Source of the DNA: RGIG4097 sp964637515
GTDB taxonomy: Bacteria > Bacillota > Clostridia > Christensenellales > CAG-917
NCBI GenBank assembly: GCA_964637515.1
Contig: CAZWUI010000002.1
Coordinates: forward strand, 1 to 64,000
Direction: 5' to 3'
Length of the DNA: 64,000 nucleotides
A program made the position numbers and the translations under genes. Positions 1 to 6,960 of this stretch are shown piece after piece (the stretch's first letter is position 1; the number at the start of each line of letters is the position of its first letter). The notes under the pieces are model-generated. The model had not been told where the DNA came from. It ran no database searches and was given only the letters and a program-made list of their open reading frames with translations.

Positions 1-117
1 GCCTGTGCCAACAAAGTGCGTAATCATATGGATCTTGGCTTGTTTTCGCAGTGGGGATACACCTATGCTACTAGAACAAACCGAGTAGCAATTTCACTTC
101 GACAGAGCCGAGAATAA
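1..117 (+). CDS. Possible 3' end of a gene cut by the window start
   Basis: Frame 1 is open from the first base for 38 codons and ends at TAA (115-117). The translated tail is mixed and plausible for a protein C-terminus (it contains GLFSQWGYTYATRT), but an open stretch this short could arise by chance. No family is recognised. No terminator with a T-run follows directly; a perfect palindrome lies about 100 bases downstream. This is an open frame only, not a confident gene. Confidence 0.3.
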   Translation, partial: ACANKVRNHMDLGLFSQWGYTYATRTNRVAISLRQSRE

Positions 118-131
118 CTCATTGATTTTTC

Positions 132-146
132 TTTGTCAGGGCGAAT
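132..146 (+). repeat. 15-bp direct repeat, left copy
   Basis: TTTGTCAGGGCGAAT occurs here and again at 1741-1755 in the same orientation. The two copies enclose two small minus-strand genes and two predicted small RNAs. The arrangement is compatible with an attachment-site or target duplication around a small insertion, but no integrase or transposase lies between them. Confidence 0.5.
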
Positions 147-220
147 ACTTAATGTCAATAATTAATGCAAAAATTGAGAAAAAATATTTTTGGTGATATA
201 GTTTTAAAGGCGAAATGTCG

Positions 221-248
221 TACCAGCACCGAAATTTCGGTGCTGGTA
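221..248. repeat. Perfect 28-bp palindrome
   Basis: The dyad is centred between 234 and 235, with TACCAGCACCGAAA as the left arm and its exact complement as the right arm, and no loop. There is no T-run on either side, so it is not a classical terminator. It could be an operator, a recombination site or a cruciform-forming remnant. Confidence 0.6.
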
Positions 249-415
249 TGAGTGAACGAGTACGAAAAGAGGATTTTGGATTCAAAAAAACGAGTTTTGT
301 TGTAGAGAAAAATGCAAGTAGCAAGCTTGCTATGATTTTTGCGTTTATTTTTAAAATCCCTCGGATATATAGCTTCTATTTGCCATAACTTTATTCCTCA
401 CGTTTTTAATTTTGG

Positions 416-443
416 TTGACTTTTATCTCATTTTGAATATAAT
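416..443 (+). promoter_or_regulatory. Sigma-A promoter for small RNA A
   Basis: A -35 TTGACT (416-421) and a perfect -10 TATAAT (438-443) are separated by 16 bases. The predicted start is near 450. No plus-strand coding sequence follows before a terminator. Confidence 0.7.
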
Positions 444-449
444 AATTAC

Positions 450-521
450 AAAGAAGCCAAGAAGCCAACACGGTGGACATTGCGAGAGCTAATGACTCTT
501 GCGGAGAGCTTCTTTTTTTTT
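450..521 (+). ncRNA. Predicted small RNA A (about 70 nt)
   Basis: This is a short unit defined by the promoter at 416-443 and by a Rho-independent terminator. An outer stem AGAAGC (460-465) pairs with GCTTCT (508-513), an inner stem GCGAGAG (482-488) pairs with CTCTTGC (496-502), and a T-run follows (513-521). A small CCA/TGG pairing may form inside. There is no open frame with a ribosome site. It does not match a riboswitch or known RNA family that I recognise. A trans-acting RNA, or an RNA partner for the neighbouring minus-strand gene, is inference only. Confidence 0.55.
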
Positions 522-600
522 ATTGCCTATTTTTTAGGATATTTCCACGGCATTGGGCGAGCTTCAAAGTTTTCTTTCTTATCATGACGAACACGCTTTC

Positions 601-864
601 CTACGCAACGCCTTTATTGCGATTTTGAACGTTAGAGAAAAATCGAATCAAATCATTCTTTGATTTTTTCGTTAACGCTGAAGTGTCGTCAATAAAAGTG
701 CATTGCCCGGTCTTTTGATTGCGTTGAGTAGTAACAAAATTCGTATATCCACGCCGAACTGTTCCAACAAGTTTGAAATACTTGCGGTGTTTCTTAAAAA
801 ATTCGCTTGATACCACACTGACTTTTGCCAATTCTTTGCGTTTAGGTTGATAAGAGCTTGACAT
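601..864 (-). CDS. Small basic protein of unknown function (87 aa)
   Basis: The start ATG at 864 is supported by a good ribosome site (AAGGAG about ten bases upstream on the minus strand). The product is lysine/arginine rich, has no membrane segment or cysteine cluster, and matches no family I recognise. A nucleic-acid-binding role would fit the charge but is inference. Its first codons overlap the -35 of a strong plus-strand promoter (858-886), so expression from the two strands probably interferes. No clear promoter of its own is visible upstream. It may be read through from the minus-strand gene at 999-1376, although a hairpin lies between them. Confidence 0.65.
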   Translation of the reverse strand: MSSSYQPKRKELAKVSVVSSEFFKKHRKYFKLVGTVRRGYTNFVTTQRNQKTGQCTFIDDTSALTKKSKNDLIRFFSNVQNRNKGVA

Positions 865-886
865 TTTGCTTTTTGCTCCTTATAAT
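858..886 (+). promoter_or_regulatory. Consensus sigma-A promoter for small RNA B
   Basis: TTGACA (858-863) and TATAAT (881-886) are both perfect, with a 17-base spacer. The promoter overlaps the first codons and ribosome site of the opposing gene at 601-864 and points away from it. Predicted transcription start is near 893. Confidence 0.8.
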
Positions 887-892
887 AATTTT

Positions 893-1000
893 GACGACTT
901 TAAGAGAGTTGCTCTGCAACCGTGTTGGGCTGAGCCGCGAACACACAAGATAACGATAGTCGACCGTTTCTCAAACCGTCCTTTGGGCGGTTTTCTTTTT
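893..1000 (+). ncRNA. Predicted small RNA B (about 105 nt)
   Basis: The unit runs from the consensus promoter at 858-886 to a terminator whose stem is AAACCGTCC (973-981) with GGGCGGTTT (85-93 of the same hundred) followed by T-rich sequence to 1000. Internal hairpins include GTTGC-TCT-GCAAC and GGC-TGA-GCC. It has no convincing open frame. It lies opposite the leader of the 601-864 gene and ends at the stop codon of the opposing gene at 999-1376, so antisense contact with the latter's 3' end is possible. No known RNA family is recognised. Confidence 0.6.
973..1000 (+). terminator. Terminator of small RNA B
   Basis: A 9-bp stem with a TTT loop (AAACCGTCC / GGGCGGTTT, one G-U pair) is followed by T-rich sequence in the plus direction. 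The hairpin touches the stop codon of the convergent gene at 999-1376 but has a poor T-run in the minus direction. Confidence 0.7.
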
Positions 1001-1376
1001 ACTTCGATGCGAACAATTGATTGACGATTTTGGTGTTTACTCGTTCAAGCGGAATAGACTCATCCATGTTCATATACAAACGTTTTCCTTCAAGGTCATT
1101 GAAGAAAGAAATAGCGTCTCCGTTTTGGAGCACTTCGAGAGTATTAGGAACGTTATCATCTCCCGTAGAGGAGTTGTCGCCATCTCCGGAAACGGGATTA
1201 TCCGTTGTCGGTGTATTGTCTTTCGGTTGAGACGTTCTCGTGTTGTCGTTTTGAATATTGTCATCGATGATTTTATCAAGCGAAACAAGTATTCCGGCAA
1301 GACACGAAATCACCAACACAAAAGCCAAAACAACCAAAACTGTTTTTGCTATAGAGCCAATAGATTTTTTTTCCAT
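999..1376 (-). CDS. Single-pass membrane protein of unknown function (125 aa)
   Basis: The start is placed at ATG 1376 because GAGG lies eight bases upstream. A longer frame to 1445 exists but has no ribosome site. The protein has a short lysine-rich N-terminus, one hydrophobic segment at about residues 10-34, then a Ser/Thr/Asp/Asn-rich linker (TSQPKDNTPTTDNP region) and a small C-terminal domain of about 45 residues. This is the layout of a membrane-anchored protein with an extracellular domain on a flexible stalk. No family is recognised. It faces small RNA B tail to tail. Confidence 0.6.
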   Translation of the reverse strand: MEKKSIGSIAKTVLVVLAFVLVISCLAGILVSLDKIIDDNIQNDNTRTSQPKDNTPTTDNPVSGDGDNSSTGDDNVPNTLEVLQNGDAISFFNDLEGKRLYMNMDESIPLERVNTKIVNQLFASK

Positions 1377-1740
1377 TTTTACCTCACTTTTCACGGATTC
1401 CGCCGTGTCGGTTATTTGTGCTTGACTTCCAATATCAAACGGCATATACTATCAGCGTTGGAAACAAATCCGACAATAAGTAAGTGCCGGTTTTGACTTT
1501 GGATCAAAGATATGCTTACTTATTTTTTTTGCGCTTTTTCTTGTAATTGCGTATTTTTGCCTTTACATTGGGCAAATCCTCTTCTGCAAATGCAAAAATC
1601 CGTTTACAAGGCTATAAACGCCATTGCATCAAAGGGGGATAGACTACAACGCGGTCTATCAGCGCGCCGAAGGAACAGTTTTCAAATTATGAGACTTTTA
1701 AAAACGCAGACGCCTTCTGCATTTAATATTAAAACTTACT

Positions 1741-1755
1741 TTTGTCAGGGCGAAT
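1741..1755 (+). repeat. 15-bp direct repeat, right copy
   Basis: This is identical to 132-146 (TTTGTCAGGGCGAAT). It lies immediately upstream of the promoter of the membrane-anchored protein gene at 1812. Confidence 0.5.
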
Positions 1756-1766
1756 TGAAAAACATA

Positions 1767-1795
1767 TTGTAAAATTTTTGCGGGCGTGGTAATAT
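1767..1795 (+). promoter_or_regulatory. Sigma-A promoter of the 1812 gene
   Basis: TTGTAA (1767-1772), 17 bases, TAATAT (1790-1795). The start codon follows at 1812 with an AGAGG-type ribosome site. Confidence 0.6.
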
Positions 1796-1811
1796 AAAAA
1801 AGAGGGATAAT

Positions 1812-2765
1812 ATGAAAACACTACTAAAGCTATTGATTGCACTTGTCGTTATCGTTGCGGTGATAGCGATTATATTCGTCGTCATTATCAATTTGACGCC
1901 GAGAAAACTCGGTCTTGCTGACGTCAAGGTCGGGGAAGAAACCATTGAAGAAATGGGATTTGCCGATTTCAAGTTGCTTGATATATACAAGTTTTTCAAG
2001 GCACTTGCGGACCCTGATGAAAGCAATATCGTGAAAAACGCTCCGACAAATTCAGATAAAGCGGTTGCGGAGAATAATGCGCAGGGTAGCTCTATCGTCG
2101 GGGAAGACGGCAAGGCGGACTTTGGCAAGTTGCTTGAAGGGGAAGTGCGCTACGACAACGAGTATTTGATTGCCTATACGGACAAATCCTTGGCACATAT
2201 CTTCTCGTCGATGGTTGAGAGCGCGTCTAACGACTCTGCGGACGAATCGTTGAAATACATATCCGACCTCGGCGCAACCGTCAGAGAGGTCAGTATAGCG
2301 GGTAAGAATGCGGACGGAAGTGCAACTCTTCGTGTCGTGCTTGAGATTTCTCTTGGCTCGATAAAGAGCGAAGTGGAAGCGGCATTGCCTTCCGCGATTG
2401 CAAAGGTTTTGCCCATACCCGAAAAGGTGTTTATCGCATCCTACATGACAATGAGCGCAAACGAGGACGGCAAAATTGTTACGACGAGCCAATCCGTCAA
2501 GATAAACGATGAGGACAACGCACTGTCTCAAGCAATATTCAAAGTGCTTGCAAACAAGGCGGGCGCAAGCGATGCGGACGATGCAAAGGGTATCGTGAAT
2601 GAAAAAATCGGTGAAGGTTTCTCATACGTCGTAGGCAATCTCGGAAAGGTCGGCACGGCGGATACGGACGGCGGTAGTCCTGCGACAGTGACGGGAAACG
2701 TTGTGCTTGGCGTAGGCGGTATTGAGAACGGACAAATCACTGTCATAACCTACAAAAAAGCTTAA
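1812..2765 (+). CDS. Membrane-anchored extracytoplasmic protein, unknown (317 aa)
   Basis: The N-terminus is a long hydrophobic stretch (residues about 4-29, valine/isoleucine rich) that would act as an uncleaved anchor, because no lipobox or clear cleavage site is seen. The remaining 290 residues are soluble, acidic and rich in Ala, Gly, Asp and Ser, with no catalytic motif that I recognise. The ribosome site AAAGAGGGATAAT precedes the ATG. It is a single-gene unit between its own promoter and the hairpin at 2784-2815. A role at the cell surface is inferred only from the topology. Confidence 0.75.
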   Translation: MKTLLKLLIALVVIVAVIAIIFVVIINLTPRKLGLADVKVGEETIEEMGFADFKLLDIYKFFKALADPDESNIVKNAPTNSDKAVAENNAQGSSIVGEDGKADFGKLLEGEVRYDNEYLIAYTDKSLAHIFSSMVESASNDSADESLKYISDLGATVREVSIAGKNADGSATLRVVLEISLGSIKSEVEAALPSAIAKVLPIPEKVFIASYMTMSANEDGKIVTTSQSVKINDEDNALSQAIFKVLANKAGASDADDAKGIVNEKIGEGFSYVVGNLGKVGTADTDGGSPATVTGNVVLGVGGIENGQITVITYKKA

Positions 2766-2783
2766 TAGAATATCGAAATCATA

Positions 2784-2815
2784 AAAACGGTATCGTGTCA
2801 AAGCGATACCGTTTT
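2784..2815. terminator. Bidirectional terminator hairpin
   Basis: A 12-bp perfect stem AAAACGGTATCG / CGATACCGTTTT with an 8-base loop sits between the convergent genes 1812-2765 and 2798-3253. The stop codon of the minus-strand phosphoesterase (2798-2800) lies in the loop. Confidence 0.75.
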
Positions 2816-3253
2816 CGTTATTATTTTATCTCCCGTGACGACGCAATAAGCGTAAGTCGGGTTTATGGGTGAGCATAGCGCACCGGGGTTGACGAAGGTT
2901 ATGCCGTGGTCGGTTGCTTCGTATGCCTCATGGGTGTGCCCGAAAAAAACCGCATTGCAACCTAATTCTTCCGCGCGCAGTCGAAGGGGCAGATAGCTTT
3001 TTCTGACTCCGTATGCGTGTCCGTGGGTGAGAAAACACCTCACGCCTTCGATTTCCACGACTTCTTCGATTGGGAAGGCGTGGTAGTCGTTGTTGCCGTT
3101 GACGGCATAAAGTCCTTTGTGGAAGAGTAGGTCGCCGAGCATAGAGATGCCGTCTCCGAGCCAGAAAAAATAATCCGCCTCGTTGATGACGGATTTAAGT
3201 TTTTCGGGGATTGGCGTATAGTGGTTGTCGGAGACGACTACTATTGTTTTCAT
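2798..3253 (-). CDS. YfcE/MJ0936-type metallophosphoesterase
   Basis: This is a 151-residue calcineurin-like phosphodiesterase. The five metal-binding blocks are present in order: SDNH (residues 8-11), GDG (about 33-35), NGNND (about 52-56), THGH and GHTH. Members hydrolyse phosphodiesters with a two-metal centre, but the natural substrate is usually unknown. Its ATG overlaps the stop of rdgB by four bases (ATGA), so the two are translationally coupled, as in the ysnA-ysnB pair of Bacillus. It is the last gene of the minus-strand operon starting at 6711, and its stop lies inside the terminator loop. Confidence 0.9.
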   Translation of the reverse strand: MKTIVVVSDNHYTPIPEKLKSVINEADYFFWLGDGISMLGDLLFHKGLYAVNGNNDYHAFPIEEVVEIEGVRCFLTHGHAYGVRKSYLPLRLRAEELGCNAVFFGHTHEAYEATDHGITFVNPGALCSPINPTYAYCVVTGDKIITKTVSL

Positions 3254-3840
3254 TGTTCGTTTTTGAGGATTTCAAGGGTTTTGCGGAGCGCTCTACCACG
3301 GTGACTGACGGAGTTTTTCTCGTCGGAAGTGGCGGTTGCGAAGATTTTGCCCAAGTCGTAGCTATAAAACACGGGGTCATAGCCGAATCCGTTTTCACCT
3401 TGGGGTGCGAATGCGATTTCTCCGTCAACTCTGCCTTCGGCAACTAGTTCTTTACCGTCGGGGTAGCAAACTGCGATAACCGTGCAGAAATGCGCGGTAC
3501 GCTTTTCTTTCGGCACGTTGCGAAGACAGTCGAGCAATTTTGCGACGTTCTTCTTGTCGTCGTGTTCTTCGCCAGCAAAACGTGCGGAATAAACTCCGGG
3601 TGCGCCGTCGAGAGCGTCTACCATAAGCCCTGTGTCGTCGGCAAGAGAAACCATGCCCGTAAGGTCGCGGATGGTGCGTGCCTTGATGAGAGCGTTTTCG
3701 AGAAGGGTGGAGCCTGTTTCTTCGATGTCGATATCGAAACCGAGTTCCTTTATGGATTGCATGCTATCAAAGCATCCGCCCAAAATCTCTTTTATTTCTT
3801 TGAGTTTATGTTGATTGTTGGTTGCGATAGCAAGGTTCAT
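3250..3840 (-). CDS. rdgB: XTP/dITP diphosphatase (RdgB/HAM1)
   Basis: This 196-residue enzyme removes non-canonical purine nucleoside triphosphates (XTP, dITP, ITP) by hydrolysis to the monophosphate and pyrophosphate, keeping them out of DNA. The family signatures are visible: ATNNQHKLKEI at the N-terminus, SLADDTGL with the following GAPGVYSARFAG block, and SHRGRAL near the C-terminus. Length is normal. It overlaps both neighbours by four bases (with the transporter gene upstream and the phosphoesterase gene downstream), indicating one transcript. Confidence 0.95.
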   Translation of the reverse strand: MNLAIATNNQHKLKEIKEILGGCFDSMQSIKELGFDIDIEETGSTLLENALIKARTIRDLTGMVSLADDTGLMVDALDGAPGVYSARFAGEEHDDKKNVAKLLDCLRNVPKEKRTAHFCTVIAVCYPDGKELVAEGRVDGEIAFAPQGENGFGYDPVFYSYDLGKIFATATSDEKNSVSHRGRALRKTLEILKNEQ

Positions 3841-5684
3841 TCGTTCTCTCCGTTGATGAGTTCTTCGATGGGTGTAATTTCCGCATTTTGGAAGAACATT
3901 GCGGATTCTTCTGCGGATTTGAGTTCTTTTTTATCGTTGAATTTGATGTTTTCGAGAGCGGTTTTGGTGGTGTTTGCGTTCTTCATATAACTCAAAATCG
4001 AGTTTGCAACGTTCAAGAAGTGGTCCGCGACACGCTCTGCATTTGACGCAAGGGAGAGATAAGGCGCGCCTATATCGGGGGAGCAAATACCTTGGTCGAG
4101 TCTTGCGATATGGCGGTCGGACATTTGCTCGGTGAGTAGGTCGACTTTATCTTCGATTTGGTAGGCATCCTTGAAAGATTCGACGTCGTGGTTGACGTAG
4201 ACTTTCATAACTCTCTCGTAGAGTTGACCGATGAGTGCTTGAAGTTCTCTGATTTCGTCGATAGCGTCGTCGGAGAATCCCTTGTTGACGGACTGGAGTT
4301 TTTCGGCGTATTCCATGATATTTTCCGCATAGTCGCCGATACGTTCAAGGTCGCTTATGGAGTGGAATACGGTGGAGATATATACGTTGTCGGTTTCGCT
4401 CAAATCGGTTTTTGACAACTTGACGACGAAACTCGTGATTGCGCTATTGAGATAATTGAGATGTTCCTCGTTTTTGCGGAAGTGATCCGCTTTGTCGAAG
4501 TCGAGAGTGCAGACGGTGTCGAGTGCAAGATTGAAGTTTTCCATTGCGACTTCCGCCATTCCGACGATTTCGTTTTTGACTTGTACGACTGCGATAGGGG
4601 GAGTTTTCAAGAAGTGGTCGTCGATATAATTGAGATGATCGGGGGACGTTTCTTTGTTCTTCGACTTGCGTTCGGGGACGAGTTTTTCGGTGAGTTTGAC
4701 GAAAGGTTTGATGAGAGGTGTGAACAGAGCGACCGTAAGAGCGTTGAACAGGGTGTGGAACATGGACAAACGCAAGGGAATAAGGGCGTCGGTCGGGAAC
4801 ATTCTTTCAAACACCCAGCCCATAGTGAGCCAACCGCCCGTAGCTGCGGTGATGATTTCGACGACGGCAAGGAACAAGAACACACGAACTATGTTCGTGA
4901 TCAAGTGGAAAACCGCTATGCGTTTTGCGTTCGTATCCGTGCCTATGCAGGCGAGCAACGCCACTACGACCGCACCGATATTGCTACCGAGCATCAGGAA
5001 TATGCCTTGGTCGAGAGAGATAAGGTTGGATACGAGCATCGTGATCGCGATAGAGGACGTGACCGACGAACTTTGAATTATCGCAGTGAGAATTATGCCG
5101 ATAAATACGAGCACCACGGAGTAGCCGGGAAAGTTGATGGATGCGATGAAAGAACGAATTGACTCTTGTTCGGAAAAGACTTTCATCGAGTTGCTCATCG
5201 TGGACAAGCCTACGAACAGAAGTCCGAAAGCGGCGATCATACCGCCGATTTTTTTGGTGGAATCCTTTTTGCCGAAGTAGAGGATAAATGCGCCTACGCC
5301 TGCGAGTGCGGTGAAAATTATGGTTGCGGACACCGCCGAGCTGCCTCCGCCGAGCAAACCGATTGCTACGATTTGTCCCGTTATCGTCGTGCCGAGGTTT
5401 GCGCCGAGAACGATTGCCGAGCCTTGCATGACGGACATAAGTCCCGCATTGACGAAACCGATGACCATGACGGACGTCGCACCCGAACTCTGAATGAGAG
5501 CGGTTGCGGTTGTGCCTATACCTACGCCGAGCGCATTGCTTTTCGAGGTTTTGGCAAACAGTTGTTTGAGTCTGTTTCCGCCTATGGATTCGAGATAACC
5601 GCCGATGAGTTTAATGGCGATGAGAAAGACGCCGATACCGGCGAGAAGTCCGAGAAGTTGAGCGATGATTTGTCCGACAGACAT
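3837..5684 (-). CDS. Na+/phosphate cotransporter, NptA/PNaS family
   Basis: This 615-residue membrane protein has two inverted transport repeats marked by QSSGATSVMV near residue 65 and QSSSVTSSIA near residue 205, the QSS signatures of type II Na/Pi symporters. The last 230 residues form a soluble PhoU-like helical domain. The family takes up inorganic phosphate with sodium, and the PhoU-like tail is thought to be regulatory. It starts seven bases after the SIS-domain gene and overlaps rdgB by four bases. The pairing with a sugar-phosphate SIS protein is unusual, but no shared pathway is evident. Confidence 0.9.
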   Translation of the reverse strand: MSVGQIIAQLLGLLAGIGVFLIAIKLIGGYLESIGGNRLKQLFAKTSKSNALGVGIGTTATALIQSSGATSVMVIGFVNAGLMSVMQGSAIVLGANLGTTITGQIVAIGLLGGGSSAVSATIIFTALAGVGAFILYFGKKDSTKKIGGMIAAFGLLFVGLSTMSNSMKVFSEQESIRSFIASINFPGYSVVLVFIGIILTAIIQSSSVTSSIAITMLVSNLISLDQGIFLMLGSNIGAVVVALLACIGTDTNAKRIAVFHLITNIVRVFLFLAVVEIITAATGGWLTMGWVFERMFPTDALIPLRLSMFHTLFNALTVALFTPLIKPFVKLTEKLVPERKSKNKETSPDHLNYIDDHFLKTPPIAVVQVKNEIVGMAEVAMENFNLALDTVCTLDFDKADHFRKNEEHLNYLNSAITSFVVKLSKTDLSETDNVYISTVFHSISDLERIGDYAENIMEYAEKLQSVNKGFSDDAIDEIRELQALIGQLYERVMKVYVNHDVESFKDAYQIEDKVDLLTEQMSDRHIARLDQGICSPDIGAPYLSLASNAERVADHFLNVANSILSYMKNANTTKTALENIKFNDKKELKSAEESAMFFQNAEITPIEELINGENE

Positions 5685-5691
5685 AATACCT

Positions 5692-6711
5692 CTAATTCGT
5701 TATCGTGACCTTATTCAGGTTTCTGGGAGCGTCGGGATTGAGCCCCTTGGCATCGCAGAGTAGGGCGACGAAACGTTGCATTGCGACGAGATAAACGACG
5801 GTTTGTTCGTAGTCGGCGACGGTGGGCATATCGACCGTGAAGTCCGCGACGGCTTTGACGTCGTCGATATCCGTGAAAGCAACGAGATAGGCGCCTTTTT
5901 CTTTCAAGTCGCGAGCGACCGCGACGTAGTTGTCTTTATTGTTGCCGTCGGGGGCGAAAAGAATCACTGGGAGTCCGTTTGACACAAGCGCTTTCGGACC
6001 GTGTTGAAATTCGTTTACCGACGAAGAATAGGTGAATAGATAACAGGTTTCCATGAGTTTCAACCCGCATTCCTTTGCGACCGCCTCAGTCAAAAGACGG
6101 GATAAACACACGACTTGTTTTGAGCTTATCAAAACGGGGGAGAAGTCACCGATTTTCGCATTCAGTGCGGAGTCGAGTCCGACCGAAGCAAAATCCGATT
6201 GGATTTCTTTCCCTGCAAGTGCATAGGCGAGAATTTCGAGTGCGACGATTTCGGCAGTCAAAGTTTTCGTTGCTGCAACCGCTTTTTCTTCCCCTGCAGA
6301 GAGATAGAGAAGATAGTCGCAAATTTGAGATAGGGGAGCATCTTGATAGTTGCAACAGGCAACAGTCAATGCGCCTTGCGCTTTCGCTTTGTTCGCAAAC
6401 GCTATCGTGTCGGGACCTGCGCCCGATTGGGATACGACGATATAGAGAGAGTCGGACAAATCTCTATCGACGTCGAAAACTGTTGCGATAGAGGGATATT
6501 CGAAGGTGAGAGAATAATCCGTCAGGGTTTCCAAGAAAAATTTGAAAGCGATGCCGGCATGAAGGGAACTACCTCTGCCCGCCAAGAAAACTCTTTTTAT
6601 ATTGCGGCGTTTCATTTCGTCCGCAATCTGTTTTGCAACGGGAACACAAGCGGATATTGCACCGCTCACAACCGCTTTTGCTTCTGCGAGTTCATTCATC
6701 ATTTGCGACAT
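5692..6711 (-). CDS. Tandem SIS-domain protein, GlmS isomerase-like
   Basis: This 339-residue protein has two SIS (sugar isomerase) domains. GRGSSLHAG and SQSGAGPDT mark the first, EFQHGPKA lies in the second, and the C-terminus DAPRNLNKVT resembles the tail of glucosamine-6-phosphate synthase. The N-terminal glutaminase domain of GlmS is absent, so it cannot be a full aminotransferase. It is more likely a deglycase, an amino-sugar isomerase or a binding protein for a phosphosugar. A GAGGT ribosome site precedes the ATG. It is the first gene of the minus-strand operon, with a clear promoter at 6739-6767. Confidence 0.85.
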   Translation of the reverse strand: MSQMMNELAEAKAVVSGAISACVPVAKQIADEMKRRNIKRVFLAGRGSSLHAGIAFKFFLETLTDYSLTFEYPSIATVFDVDRDLSDSLYIVVSQSGAGPDTIAFANKAKAQGALTVACCNYQDAPLSQICDYLLYLSAGEEKAVAATKTLTAEIVALEILAYALAGKEIQSDFASVGLDSALNAKIGDFSPVLISSKQVVCLSRLLTEAVAKECGLKLMETCYLFTYSSSVNEFQHGPKALVSNGLPVILFAPDGNNKDNYVAVARDLKEKGAYLVAFTDIDDVKAVADFTVDMPTVADYEQTVVYLVAMQRFVALLCDAKGLNPDAPRNLNKVTITN

Positions 6712-6738
6712 ATAACACCTCGCGATATTATTAATAAG

Positions 6739-6767
6739 ATTATATCGAAAATATTTGTCTATGTAAA
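6739..6767 (-). promoter_or_regulatory. Sigma-A promoter of the SIS-nptA-rdgB-yfcE operon
   Basis: On the minus strand, TTTACA (6762-6767), a 17-base spacer and TATAAT (6739-6744) lie about 30 bases before the start codon at 6711. Confidence 0.8.
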
Positions 6768-6960
6768 ACGTTTGTAAAGATTTTGTAAAATTTTCATTAC
6801 GATCGACGAAAATTCGCCGACATGATAATCTTCGAAAAAACGAAAAATAAAGCGTGGAAAAACAAAGAAAAAAGCGAGAAAAAAAGAACTATAAATAAAA
6901 GAAGAAAAGATAGTTGTTTTGGATAATGCGGGCAAAACAATGAATTAGAATGCTGAAAAA

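Larger units (their letters stand above)
1377..1811. other. Intergenic stretch with a hairpin and the 1812 promoter
   Basis: No supported gene is present. An 86-codon plus-strand frame from 1512 has no ribosome site and an unconvincing composition. A short dyad GATAGAC / GTCTATC lies around 1628-1652. The right copy of the 15-bp direct repeat (1741-1755) sits just before the promoter of the 1812 gene. Confidence 0.5.

Noticed and set aside
136..324. 62-codon minus-strand frame at the left end
   Set aside because: It has no ribosome site, has unlikely composition, and covers the perfect palindrome.
1512..1772. 86-codon plus-strand frame before the 1812 gene
   Set aside because: It has no ribosome site or promoter and runs through the direct repeat and promoter of the next gene.
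5166..5708. Long frames opposite nptA, pnp, secD and other genes
   Set aside because: They are antisense shadows with low-complexity composition and no ribosome sites; the opposite strand encodes recognisable conserved proteins.
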